In this document: positions 10,518-22,127 of the stretch, piece by piece | How the letters are laid out: every line of letters starts with the position of its first letter | How positions within the stretch are numbered: the stretch's first letter is position 1 | Assembly (NCBI GenBank): GCA_033977485.1 | Contig: CM066994.1 | Location: 47,951,155 to 48,015,154, forward strand | Length of the DNA: 64,000 nt | Reading direction: 5' to 3' | From: Hydrangea macrophylla | Lineage: Eukaryota; Streptophyta; Magnoliopsida; Cornales; Hydrangeaceae | The notes under the pieces: model-generated | What the model saw: the letters and a program-made list of their open reading frames with translations, nothing else | Databases searched by the model: none | What the model was told of the DNA's origin: nothing | Translations under genes and position numbers: made by a program

Positions 10518-10770
10518 ATGGATGAAAGAGAGATAGAATCTATAGATCTGGTAGACCCGGTCTACTTAGACTGAGCATTGCATCGGTCGAGCTAGCGATG
10601 TAAAATTTAGCGCTTCTTGGGAGGCAACCCAAGCTTTTGTTAGAATTTTCTTTAATTTTGTTACTTTTTAGGAGTTTTTGGCCAATGTCTGAGCTTTTGA
10701 CAACCCAAAATATGAAAATTTTAACTTTTAAAACCCCTATACAAGAAAACAGAAGAGAAAATGAAAAAAT
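10518..10770 (+). other. Post-pol conserved Athila trailer
   Basis: The sequence around 10571-10640 (GCATCGGTCGAGCTAGCGA ... GCGCTTCTTGGGAGGCAACC) resembles the short conserved segment that follows pol in Athila-type elements. No coding. Confidence 0.6.
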
Positions 10771-10774
10771 TGGC

Positions 10775-11140
10775 CTCTCGCGCTTGCGTGAAAGGTCGCT
10801 CGCGGGGCCCACTCGCGCGAGATGGCCCCTTAGACAAAATTTTTTAAAATTTTTAACACCATGCCTCAGTATTAACTCGCGCCTAAAATTGCGCGCGCGA
10901 TGGGACCGCTCAAGCGGACCGCTCGCGCGAGTTTGGACCTTAGAAATTTTTTTTTTCAAAACTTTTTACAAGAAGCCTCAGCTTTTACTCGCTCTTCAGA
11001 TCGCGCGCGCGAGGGCCCCGCTAGAGTGGTCCACTGGACCGAGATTCGGACTTAGAGAAATTTTTCATAAGCTTAAAAACAAGCCTCAGCTTCTCCTCGC
11101 GGAGGGATCTGCGCGCGCGAAGCTTGCTCGCGCGAGGTGC
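10775..11140 (+). repeat. CTCGCGCGAG palindrome-bearing tandem repeats
   Basis: About four diverged ~110-125 bp units each contain AAGCCTCAGCTT-like text, a CTCGCGCGAG or GCGCGCGCGA palindrome and an AGAAATTTTT tract. The array ends immediately before a TATA box. It lies between pol and the accessory ORF, not in the 3' LTR, although the LTR has a smaller array of the same palindromes. Confidence 0.85.
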
Positions 11141-11147
11141 CCCTTTC

Positions 11148-11158
11148 TATATATATAG
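11148..11158 (+). promoter_or_regulatory. TATA-like box downstream of Athila palindrome array
   Basis: CTATATATATAG sits 15 bp after the last CTCGCGCGAG and is followed by a CT-rich, then CCACC/CCG-rich leader (11170-11410). The arrangement looks like an internal promoter or an embedded LTR U3; which one is unresolved. Confidence 0.5.
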
Positions 11159-13223
11159 GGCTGTGCCCTAGAAATCTCAGAACACACACTCTCTCTCTTC
11201 GTTTTCTCTCTTCTCTCTCTGCGATCTCTCTCCCTCTCTCTTTTTTTTTCCATCCCTCCATTAGACACCACCACTACCACCAACCAACCACCACCCCTCA
11301 ACCGCCGACCACCGTCGGCCGGTACCACCAACCGCCGGACATCCACGCCGCCGTCGCCGCTGCCGCTGCCGCGAATTGCGGCATTAATTTCCCTCTTCTC
11401 TGCCCCCTTTTAAATACAGGTATACACAAACATGTATATATATATTTATATATGACCTAAATCTAGTCATATACATGCACATATACATATATGCACTCAC
11501 AGATTAACACACACACCTCCTAACCTACAAACACACACACCCTAGGTCATAATTTTAGAAACCCTAACCTTGATTTAGACAACATTAAGTTAATTAGGGT
11601 TTCTGATCTACAGCTTCATGATTCTGGACGTGTATGACCATTTTTAGGATACATATTTGGAATTAAATCTAGGTATATACAGACATTAATCTATATGCAT
11701 ACTCAGATCCTCATACACGGGTCCACACACAGATTTTCACTATAAATCTTAGTGTGTACACATAGACTCCTTGGTTATACTGGGGGCTAGAGATTTGGGG
11801 TTTTTCGAACCCTAATCTCCACTTACCCAATATTACACATATACTATCTCAAGAACATGTGGGGTTAATTTGAACTCAAGTCTTGATTAGGATTTATTAA
11901 ACGAAATTGATTTAAATGCCTGGATCTGTATCTATATTCACCTATATTTGTTAACACTCACTCACATCGTCTTTTGACAATATTGATGACTGTTAGGGTT
12001 TAAGGTTTGCATTTTAAGATTTTTACTCCCACATATGTATATACCATTATATACATAGGTGTATATACTAATTTGGACCTACACACACCGATGTATAAAA
12101 TTAGCTATAGAAAACTGCAAACTGAATTTTATGAACCCTAAACCTAACCTTAGTTAGGGTTATACCTCCACAGCAATGACTCTTAAATATGGACGTAAAA
12201 TCCTACAGTTGTGGTTATGTCAATGACAAACAGGGTTTTAGCCTAAAAATTTCAATCGAGTAATTATTTTGACAAAATAATTCTTAGGCGGAGCTAAAGT
12301 TTTGATAATATTAATCTCTGGCCACGTAGGAAAACGATTTAGTTTTAGGAACAATCTGTACTATGCCCGTACATTTTAAAGCTTGAAATTCTATGAACTC
12401 TTTTGGATCAAAGCTACTTTTTATGAGTATATTGTCGAATTTCAACCTTATTTACATACACACATTGCAATTATGATTTCAGAAACTCACTACTAGTTGT
12501 GTCAAGTAATAAGATCAAATCTGAATTCGATCTTTTAAACTCTTATTACTTACAAATGAGCTCAATTGTCAATGAATTGGAATGACATACATTTTTCTCT
12601 TTTGACTTGTATTTTGTGGATGGGTAGTGGACATTTTCATACACATTGGCCTGTATATTATTTTGCTTTTATTTTGTCGTTTCTTTTTCTGTTTATTATT
12701 AGGATACTGCTGTACCCGGCTTCGACCGGCCTAGTTAGTTGCTATCTTTTATTTCGTTCTTTTCATTTTGGGTCTGTATCATATTTATTTTCTGCACTTT
12801 TTCTTTTCTTTGTGGTTGTTATATTACTGAACTTATATTAGTCGCACAATTTACGTCACTGTTTCTTGGTTATGCTTCCACATTCATAGTTAGCTATAAA
12901 ATGTTTTGAATTATTCACTTATGCAATTGTCGTTAAAATTATTAATACAAGAGCAATTCCAACTCCCATTGCACCATAACAGGAATCTCTTAGGTTCAGG
13001 TTTGGGGGAAATAATACCAGAATTTTCAGGACTAAATCGCATAAGTTACAATTTAAATCGTTCACGCTACACATTCTTGTAATCAATAACGTTAATTGTG
13101 TTTTTATTCTAATAACTTAAACTAATAAAGTTTCAGTTGTGACTTATTTTGTTTCAGGTTTTTAGTTTTCACATATCCATATAGCATACCTCGATCCTCG
13201 TATCGTATTTTCATCTTCGTCCT
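11159..13223 (+). other. Leader- and intron-like non-coding stretch of the Athila 3' region
   Basis: A CT-rich leader changes to GCC-rich sequence and ends TTAAATACAG/GTATAC at about 11419/11420, a plausible donor. AT-rich DNA with many TATACACA and telo-box-like AACCCTAA/TTAGGGTTT words (11560-12180) follows, up to a pyrimidine-rich TTTTGTTTCAG at about 13157. No long coding frame; the hydrophobic frame at 12566-12841 looks like a chance reading. Confidence 0.45.
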
Positions 13224-14001
13224 ATGGATCATCCTATTTCGCCCCCTACTTCACCCGATAGGTCTTCGAGTGTGTCGAGTCATCATTCTGACTCTAGTTC
13301 TTCCACTACTGATACTATACTGAGTCCTAGGGTAGCCAAACAGTACGGTCCAGTCGACCGTCCCAGTTGGTCACGTCGTCATCCTCGCATTCCCATCCAT
13401 GTCTTTTTTTATTCTTCGGACGGGGACGACCTGTTTGGCGATGACCCTACTGCTATCGATGGCCCTTATGGCGCTCCACCTACATCCTCTGAGTCTTCTT
13501 CTTCATCAAGTCGGTCGATTATTCGACTGATGACGATGAGGTCGAGGATGATGCGGGTATTACTTCGAATCTAGCTGCCATGTCCTTGAGTGATCCTACC
13601 GTGTCCATTGTTCCTACACCGGAGGTTACCTATCTATACAGGGACCTACCTGATTATGTGCCGGACGTTGTTCGCCAACGTCTGGTCACCCTGACTGGTC
13701 CCCTGAGGACATTGCCTCGATATTTGCACCTTATGCCAGTCCTGTGGATGATGAGGTCGATTTGGGATCAGGTATCGCTGTGGAGGATGAGATAGCTGTG
13801 GATCCAGAGTTACCTGTTGAGGATGAGGATGAGGAGATTGTGCAGCCGTTCGATCCTGCTGAGCATCCAGATTGGGAGTTGGTCGATTGGTACATCCGAT
13901 CTGACGTAATACCTCCTTCAGACGCTTTTCGTGGAGTGGACGTCCTGGTCATCTTCTATGCGGATTACATCCATGTCGTTGTCATGTTCCCACCTGCATA
14001 G
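13224..14001 (+). pseudogene. Accessory (env-position) acidic ORF of the Athila element
   Basis: From the ATG at 13224 the reading is Ser/Pro/Asp-rich (HPISPPTSPDRSSSVSS...), with frameshifts near 13510 and 13725. The second and third parts are acidic (PTVSIVPTPEVTYLYRDLP, then DEVDLGSGIAVEDEIAVD...) and end at a TAG at 13999-14001. Total about 255 codons if read through. No signal peptide or membrane span is visible, so I do not call it an envelope protein; its place between pol and the 3' LTR is where Athila-type elements carry an extra ORF. Function unknown. Confidence 0.5.
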
Positions 14002-15830
14002 GGACATGCGATGACTTGGTTTGGGGAAGAGTATATGGATTTTCGTTTATTTTAGTTGTAGTCTTTTAGTTTGTTTCGTTATTTTCAGTTGTTACTTTCA
14101 AGTGTTAATAGTTTTAGTACTGTTTAGTTTTATTTCGTTAAAAAAATAAATAAATAAAAACAATAATCTCTAGTTATAGTCAAGAATTTTTGAGTTTTCA
14201 TTTTCTTCATTCATTGTGGAACTCATAACTAAAATTTCTTGTTATAGGAACTCATAAATAAAGTACGAATTTTAATATTGTCAATATTCAATTTCTTCTT
14301 TGTTTAATTAGATTTCATTGCAATTTGAGATTAAAGAGAGTATATAATCCAATGTCTATAAATGTTATGAAAGTATGTCTTGAGATTATATATCGTTGGA
14401 ATCATGCTTTAATATCTTATACTTGCATATCTTTTTGCATGGCACGTAATTATGTGGATACATGTTGAAATTGAATTATAATATAGCATAGATTTCTAAA
14501 TTGCAATAGTGTGGAGACTAAATCCGGTGAGTGTTGTAATTGCCATGTTTTAAAAATACAATTTATTTCCTTTGATATCGTAACATTGACGAATCATGTG
14601 ACTCTAGAAAATGATATTAGGCCATCTGTCTTTATAAACCAATTTTGGCCTTTGACTTACCCAATAAAATGTTTTTATATCCTTTGTTAAGCCCTTTGAG
14701 CCTTTATAATAAGCCATTTCTTTGTTCACTTATTATCCTACCCACTCTGATATGGAGTTTGCCACTATAAAATTTGACCTAACCCATGTCCAAGAGTAGT
14801 TGAGGAATAGTTTTTCATAAAGAAATCGGGCTAATAAAGACTCATATAAAGTAGAGAATTAAAAAAAAGTTATAAAAAAAATAAAAAAAAATAGATATTG
14901 GAGAAGGATTGAAAAAAGAGAAAAAGAGAAAGATTCAAATGAGATGAATCTCTTGGAAAAAAAGAAGTGTATTAAAAAAAAGAAAGGAATAATAAATAGT
15001 CGTTGTAGTAAAGCCCTTGTGTTACAAATTAAGACTATTCCTATCTACTTAAGGACTCTTTGAATCCTTTTACCTTTCTTTTCTTAGCTAAAACCCTTGC
15101 CCAACATTACAACCCGTGAAAAGTCCTATTTGATTCTAGGGAGATATGATTTGAATATGGAATCGATAGAAAAAGGGAATAAAAGCATGGTAGTAATAAG
15201 ATTTACTTGATGATCGATATCTATTCGTGAGACTATTTTTTCTGTCGTGTCATACGTTGTTCTGAGTCATATGCGAGTTTATTTGTTTTGCACAATAATT
15301 CTTTCTCGCATACATATGAGTGCTTACACCTGTTTCAAAGTGATTTTATTTTGAGTGTAATTAACAACGTGAGATTTATAGTCAAGGCATCGCTACATAG
15401 TTATTCGAGTAATATTCTAAGTTCAAAGTTACCATGTATCCACTTGATTACTATTCACACATATGCGAGTCTTTGATATATTCTATTGATATATGTTTTC
15501 GGAGTATTCTCATGATTTGGATAGCCGTATGATTATTTTACTCTTGATAATTTGAAGATTTATTTGAATTTGGTTTTATCAAGGAAGGATGTCGATGTTG
15601 AACTATTAAAATTTTAAATAAAATTTTTCTTTTACAAGTTAATAAAGATGGTTGTGGGTGACTTGTTGACGAGAACCCTCACGAGACTTCACTCGTCCGA
15701 CTAGGGACACCTAGAGGTTTAAAAGGCTTGTTGCACCTGCTAAGTGCAATCGTTATCCATGCGAAAATTGAATATAATTGTTATTAGTAGTTTAATTTTA
15801 TTTTATTTTTGCTCGAGGACTAGCAAAATG
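14002..15830 (+). other. Athila 3' non-coding region
   Basis: AT-rich sequence with A-runs (14860-15000) and no long reading frame. Near 15655-15770 a conserved-looking block (GACGAGAACCCTCACGAGAC, then GCACCTGCTAAGTGCAATCG) resembles Athila 3' UTR. Nothing else recognised. Confidence 0.6.
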
Positions 15831-15842
15831 TAGGTTTGGGGG
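15831..15842 (+). promoter_or_regulatory. Athila polypurine tract
   Basis: TAGGTTTGGGGG directly precedes TGTGATCGGG, the presumed LTR start; Athila elements typically use such a G-rich tract. Confidence 0.75.
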
Positions 15843-17172
15843 TGTGATCGGGAGAGAACTAATCCTAATTATACGCCTTAACTCACATTTGTTAGCCGTT
15901 TTTATCCTGTTTTTGTATAGTTTTACTTTGTTTTCCACTTTCTGTCAGGATTTAGGAGAAAACAGGAGTTCCAGGTTAAATAAGGAGAAAAAGCAGAGCA
16001 AAAGAACAAGAAAAAGCTACCTCGCGCGAGCGGCCCGGTCGCGTGGAAATCCAGCCCTTCGCTCGTGCGGCCCGCTCGTGAAACCTTCCAGAATCGCGCT
16101 CACGCGATCCGTACAAAAAACATAAAACACGTATTTTTGAGTGCTGAAGACCCCTGTGTGGACGAAATTGTCTAATTACGTTCAGAAAGCAAAATACAGC
16201 AGTTTCAGTCGGAATAGGTTTACAAAAGCTCTCCTAAACCCTCTACAACTATATATAGATGAATCAAAAGCTATTGGAGGGTTGCACATCCTTATGCTCA
16301 TCAACTTTGAAGGCAAGAGGAAGAGGAGATCTAGTTTGAAGGTTTCTAATGTCTATCATCAACTCAACCTCCATGTTTTCATCCACTATGAGCAACTAAA
16401 CATCTATTCTAGGGTTTCAATGAAACCCTAGCTATGTAAAGGGGGATCTCTATGCTTTCTTATTTTAGAATTTTATGTAGTTGGATAGTAGTTATATGTT
16501 TGAGGATTATTTATATATAATCGGATTTTTAATGACAGTAATCAATAGTATTTTGGATCTATTCTTGTCTAAGATTTTTCCTTATGCTTACTGAACTCAA
16601 TATTCCTTGATTTTTGTGATTGATGAGAGTATTTACATAAAATGGTGCTTATGTGATTGCGATGTTTATATCTTTTATAATTTATGCTTAGGAAACATGA
16701 GTTGTGCTATACCCTAGTTATAGGTATACAATTCATGCCAACCGAAGAATAGTTATGCTTAGATTTAACTAGTAATATCCTCTTGACGATACTATTGGGC
16801 TTGTAGCTACAATAGATCAAAACTATCCAATCAAAAAACTTAAAGTATAAAGTATAAGACCTCCGATGCCTAGTTAGTGGTGGATTTGTAATCCTAGATC
16901 TCTTCCAATCATATTAAAACAACCTTTAATCTTGCGTATTAGTTTACTTAGATTTAATCTTGAATACTTTATTTCCATAGTTTTATAATTTAATTCATAG
17001 CAATAGCTAAATTCATAACCAATCAAAATCCCGTCTTCATAACTAAATAGATTTAGGTTTTCATTAATTAAAGGATAAAAGTAGCCAATCTCTGTGGGTT
17101 CGACCTCTACTTCCACTACCGCAAATCTTTAGAAAGTAGAGCATACTTTATATCTTGATTCTGACGAGATCA
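15843..17172 (+). repeat. Athila 3' LTR (~1.33 kb, right edge estimated)
   Basis: Starts TGTGATCGGGAGAG after the polypurine tract. Contains CTCGCGCGAG-type palindromes at 16019-16110 and a TATA box (TATATATAG at 16250). Near its end is CTCTGTGGGTTCGACCTCTA (17091-17110), a block commonly near the end of Athila LTRs. The end at GATCA, 17172, is a best guess. Confidence 0.7.
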
Positions 17173-17176
17173 GTGG

Positions 17177-17401
17177 TCACTCTATAACACGTCTGATTGA
17201 TCCTATCCATAGGAAATTCACATCTAGTAACCAATGAGTAATGTACCCTCCGTATGGAATGATCACCCCTGGCGAGGTGACACAGAATGCACTACTCATC
17301 TTATAGTGAACCGTTAATGGAAGATCGTGGATGTTATTAATAAGACCCTCTCCCACTAGATTTGGTAAATAAGGATTTTGCTTTTGAAAAAATGTTTCCA
17401 C
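17177..17401 (-). pseudogene. Short unrecognised frame in the minus-strand remnant
   Basis: A 74-codon open frame (METFFQKQNPYLPN..., ending SIRRVIE). It contains VIIPYGGYITHWLLD, which vaguely recalls an IPYG...T motif in accessory ORFs of plant retroelements. Too short and too weakly similar for a family call. Confidence 0.2.
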
Positions 17402-18057
17402 ACACTACCCATAAACATCCAATGTTTTCTAATGTGTTGAAAATGGTTTTTGAATTTTATTTTAAAAAACTTGTTTTACGTGCATGGAAGTAGTAACAAT
17501 ATAATTAAATGCCAATCACAAACCAAGCACATAAAACAAAAACTAAAATTGAAAATAAAGGCATTCATATGGCTCTATCTCCATAGAACCTCCTTCCTGA
17601 TTTGGTTGCCTCCAGCTCCATCTTCATGAACAATGGCTTGCTGCTCCATCTTGATGGATTTTCTAGTTCTAATATATTGGTCCTATGCCTCTTTCGAAGC
17701 TTATAATTTATCTAGAAAGAGAATTAGCAGCAATAGAATAAAAGGCTAGGGAAACCGGTGCGACTTTCCTTTTCGTAGGATTGAAGTCGCAGCGCCCTTT
17801 ACATATGCCTTAAAACCAAACCAATAATTAAAACAACATACACCAATCTCAAACAATTAAATTATAGAATTTAAACAGATCTTGATGCCATGGGAGATAG
17901 CGGACTAACTTGCTGCAAAAGGGTTTGTCGTACGCACATCCACGCATATATAACAAATATATGTAACTATTGGAACCCCTAATTGATTCACACAGTACAT
18001 AAACTCTTTACGTACTGAATTAGAACTTAAAACAGCATCTCAGTTCTCTGTCACACT

Positions 18058-18350
18058 TCGATCGATCGACAAAGGTTCGATCGATCGAACCTTCGATCGA
18101 TTAAAGATAGTTCAATCGATTGAACTTTCAATTTCATAGGATGATTTAAAATTTTTTACAGAATGTAATAAATAATGTTTATAATTTTAAAAACCTTTAA
18201 AACTGTGAAAAGAACACCTGGACAGAGAATCAATCTCGATCGATCGAACATCATTCAATCGATCGAACAAAAAAAGACTCTGATCGATCAAAACCTGTTC
18301 GATCGCTTGAGAATAGATGAAGTTTGATCAATCGAGACTACTTCAATCGA
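18058..18350 (-). repeat. CGATCGATCG palindrome array in the leader
   Basis: At least nine copies or near-copies of TTCGATCGATCGAA (some as CAATCGATTG) at about 18058-18122 and 18236-18350, just downstream of the primer-binding site in the element's own direction. A second cluster lies in the LTR at 18913-19010. Confidence 0.88.
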
Positions 18351-18511
18351 TAGAATCCATCATGCATCCAATGCAATCATAGATTTGTATTCTGCTGCGT
18401 AAACACTGCAGAAACATATCTGTGATGACGTAGTTTCTAAAACAGTTCTAAAATCAACATGCAAATCAAAACTAGTGTCCCAAAATGCATCTATAGATCC
18501 AAACAAGCGAG

Positions 18512-18523
18512 GCTCTGATACCA
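18512..18523 (-). promoter_or_regulatory. Primer-binding site, tRNA-Met type
   Basis: The plus strand reads GCTCTGATACCA, so the minus strand reads TGGTATCAGAGC, the standard plant initiator tRNA-Met primer site. It is two bases from the LTR edge at 18526. Confidence 0.9.
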
Positions 18524-18525
18524 AT

Positions 18526-20021
18526 TGAAGGAAAAACAGGTTTAAAATTATTTTCAAACGCACAGCGAAAAAGATTAAGTTATGAAAACTTTTGGTATCT
18601 CAAGATCTACTACTCGTCAATTCTATAGGTGCGCTTAAGAGGGGACAAGAGTTATACCTCAGGTCTTGAACCCAATTCATAAATCTTCAAACTTCTTGAT
18701 GGTGCAGCAGCGTCCACTAGGTTGTCTTCACCCTTATGACTCCTACGGATGCTATCGGAGAGGCTAGAGTTGGTGGAAACTCTAACAGGGAGGATAATAA
18801 GGCTTGAGAAAACCCTAAACAGTTTCTGCAGCTTTCGTGTAGGAAATACAACGATTATTAAACCATGTACGCAGCTGCCCTATTTATAGATTTCCAAAAC
18901 CGACTTTAGCCTTCGATCGATCGAAGTGGTTTCGATCGATCGAAACTTCGATCGATTGAACTATCAAACTTGCCTTGACTTCATTCAATCGAAACCCCTT
19001 CGATCGATTGAACCTATCTTGACAAGATCCTCTTGAGCCTTTCCAAGCATCCTAGCGGAGCTAAGAGTGGGACCTCCTAGGCTCTTTATTGTTGGCTCAG
19101 ACCAGTTTGTTAGTTCCCATGACCAAACTCTTTGATCAGCAAACTAACCGACTGATCAGTTAACATTTACTCCACTATAAAACAATAACTGAACTCCAAC
19201 GCAAAAGAACATATCCGAAGCGATAACTAGACTTGCATGGTGTACCAATATCCCTCTACCATCAGCATTCATAATCATATTCAAGTAGTCAGATAACTGT
19301 TACTGTCACCTTGAATGCTGATTACATCTTCTATTCCTTGAGTCCCATTCACCTCTCATGATTACCAAACATGTTGATAACTACTTATCAACAAGACTGC
19401 AGTTCTCAGTAATCAACTTGGTGACATTCTCAAGGGAATGCTTACTCTGATTCGGAGGGTAGATTCTATCTCGACAATATATGTTCACAACCCTATGAAC
19501 ATGACATACCTATGATACACATGTATTGATCTTTTATAGACCACACTGATTGGTAAGTCAAAGCAGCCATATCCACAGTCTGTGTTCATAATTGTCTCAA
19601 GATTGAGAACACGCACCTTATACAAGTTATGAGTTCCTATTGACTGTTGACAGCTTTAAGTGTCAATAGGAAAACTCAGGTCCGTCAATGCACTATAAGC
19701 ACTAGCATATTAATTAAGAGCTATACTCTAGTGATTGAGATAAATCACTCCATCCAATGGTAGTTAATCATACTACAGTGTATACCTGATGAGATATTCA
19801 GTCTCATCATCCACGGTGACAAGCTCTAAGTATCAAAGAATAGTAATTCGTATCTCAGTGTATGCTTCTCATACATACACGAATTACTTACTATAATACT
19901 TAATGATTAAACAATCATCTCATGAAAGAAACTTACACAATAAAATGTAAAGCTGATATCCATATATTAAAATGCTAATGTCTTATATATAAAGTAATGG
20001 TTTGAGGGCACAAACCCAACA
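18526..20021 (-). repeat. 5' LTR of the minus-strand element (1496 bp)
   Basis: On the minus strand it begins TGTTGGGTTTGTGCC at 20021 and ends CCTTCA at 18526, next to the primer-binding site. It has a TATA box (minus CTATAAATAG around 18882-18892) about 25 bp downstream of a CGATCGATCG array (18913-19010). Copia LTRs often start TGTTGGG. The right flank is ATAAG; no partner repeat could be located. Confidence 0.85.
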
Positions 20022-21275
20022 ATAAGCAGCATACAAACCTCCTTACTATGTTTAGTAAGCTTACACACACACAGAGAGAGAGAAATGGTATAATTCGGCC
20101 AAATGGACAATAAATACCCGAGAGCTTCACCATCTCACCTCTCTACACACAAACCTTTACTTCATTTTGAGAGATTGGTAAGCTTTGTGAATTGTTGACA
20201 GAGCTTCGCGTTAGTACGGAACGGATAGAAAGCCAAGAATGAAGCTTGGAAGCCATATCCAATTTAACAGAAACTTTGATACGACATACCACTTGAACGA
20301 ATGTGTATCCGTCATCCGTGAGTATTCTAACCACTTGTACTATGTTCATAGAGGTGTTTACGGGCTTTTAGGTCTGAATGAGCTTCCATAACCATTACAC
20401 AAAATCTGGTACATCATTGTGAGAGTTGGAGAATATGACCTCGCAACCTGTTATGCGATCGAAATCGATTGTGTTGCAATCGGTTGAGGGGGCATAACTG
20501 ATTGCAGAGTACTATTTCTAATAGTTTTAATTATGATGTTACATGCGCGGTACCTTATGCTATGACCTATTGTACCTCATGATTAAATGTTATCCCATGT
20601 TGTAGTATATGATTTAAAACATTGTGTCGTATGTTTCACGTATTATGCTATCATCTATTGTAGATTATAAGCAATGTGATAGTACATGTTATACCATGAG
20701 AATATGCTATAACATGTTGTACCTTATGATTATCATCCTATTACTTATTATACCATGCTAAGTAACATGCTTCTTTATATTCTACCATATGAATGTGCTG
20801 TCATATGTTGTACCGCATACTATGATTGTTGCACATATACGTACATGTTGATATATGATTATATAATAATTTTATATTGAATGACTTGATTTTGAATGTT
20901 GTACTAAATGATGTACTAGTTGTACCTTACCTATTATGTTAATATACTAATTTTTTAAAGATTTTCTAAGACCCGAATGTGTTACTTTATGTTCTGAACA
21001 TATGAATCATGTTCATAATAGTGTACATTCATGTCATAGTGTCAACATTCATTGCATGATCGTGAGTTCGACTATCGAACATGGAGATGTGGGATTGAAG
21101 CTTGCTCAGTATTCTTTGTGGATGATCGGTCGAACCGGTAGAGACTGGTTATTATTGTTACGGACTTTATTTTTCAGCATTGGTAAAGACAGTTAGAGTC
21201 CAATAATATACTGCCCATCTAAGCTGTGACCGATGAAGGTATACACATCTGTGATTGGGGTCGATGGGCTGTGGC

Positions 21276-21692
21276 TAGGGGTGGACACGAACAGAGCCGC
21301 TCAACAAGGGCTCGAAGCTCGGCTCGATAAGGCTAGGCTTGGTTCGTTCATTTGAGTTCGTGAACACGATCGATTAAGGCCCGCGAGCAAGCTCGTGAAA
21401 AATCTCGTTAATAGGTTTGATAAAGAGCTTGTATAGTGACTTTTATATATTTATTTATTATAAAACTATATAATTTTAGAGAAAATATGACAAACCTCGT
21501 AAATAGGCTTGATAAATGACTGATTTATCATTAAACTATATAGTTTTAAAGGGCGCGCGAAAAAGTTCGTTAAAAAACTCGCGAGAAAGCTCGCGATCAC
21601 TTGAAAGCTCGGCTCATTTGAGCTCGTGAGCAAGCTCGCGAGCTCGTAAAAAAGCTCATGAGCAAGCTCGACTCGGCTCATGTCCATCCCTA
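21276..21692. mobile_element. hAT-type MITE (417 bp)
   Basis: Terminal inverted repeats TAGGGGTGGACACGA and (right end, reverse complement) TAGGGATGGACATGA. It is flanked by a perfect 8-bp duplication GCTGTGGC at 21268-21275 and 21693-21700, diagnostic of hAT insertion. The interior is rich in GCTCG/CGAGC words and has no transposase. It inserted into LTR B. Confidence 0.95.
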
Positions 21693-22127
21693 GCTGTGGC
21701 GATACAATTAGTACTCTAATGTATGATGATAAGATGAGTTGAGATATTGTGGATTTAACATCCTGACCTGAGGTGTGTACTATATTGTTCATACATTGTC
21801 GTGCACGTTAGAGATAAGAATAATTCTATGATTAAGGATGACTGTGAATCCATGTTGTTCGAGATATTGTATATGATTCAGATGAATACGTATATGCTCA
21901 TACCTGGTGTGATGACTTTATTGTGTGAATATTTCTTATGCCAAGAGTAATCATTCAATAAGAGATTAACTGTAACACTTGCATTTTCCTATCTATTTTC
22001 CCGAATTTCTGTATTTCATCTATGTATACCTTTCTATTATATATGAGATCATCTTTCCATTTTTCCTTACTAATGTGATTGTTTATGTGTGTGTTATGAT
22101 CCTTGGGGAAGCTTTGTTTGAAAGCCA

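Larger units (their letters stand above)
7164..17172 (+). mobile_element. Athila-like Ty3/gypsy element, 5' part missing or displaced
   Basis: Protease remnant, RT (FMDDFSIFG), RNase H and integrase without chromodomain are followed by the trailing motif GGGAGGCAACCCAAGC near 10620, a long 3' region with an accessory ORF, the tract TAGGTTTGGGGG, and a 3' LTR. This is the layout of Athila-type elements. The 5' half is left of the window, displaced by Tekay copy A. The right boundary near 17172 is estimated from the LTR's CTCTGTGGGTTCGACC end block; no TSD was available to fix it. Confidence 0.82.
17173..20021 (-). mobile_element. Minus-strand LTR-element remnant (LTR, PBS, leader)
   Basis: An LTR at 18526-20021, a perfect tRNA-Met-type primer-binding site and about 1.3 kb of largely non-coding internal DNA read on the minus strand. 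No gag or pol domain was recognised, so it is either a truncated copia-like element or a large derivative without genes. The left edge is placed at the estimated Athila LTR end; a second LTR is not visible. Confidence 0.65.

Noticed and set aside
11560..12180. AACCCTAA/TTAGGGTTT words as interstitial telomere repeats
   Set aside because: Single scattered words on both strands, not tandem; better described as telo-box-like motifs.
12566..12841. Hydrophobic 91-codon frame as an envelope-like membrane protein
   Set aside because: AT-rich DNA gives Phe/Leu/Ile-rich chance frames; no signal sequence, no conserved motif, and it lies in intron-like sequence.
13224..14001. Calling the accessory ORF an envelope gene
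   Set aside because: Position fits, but no signal peptide, transmembrane segment or known motif is visible.
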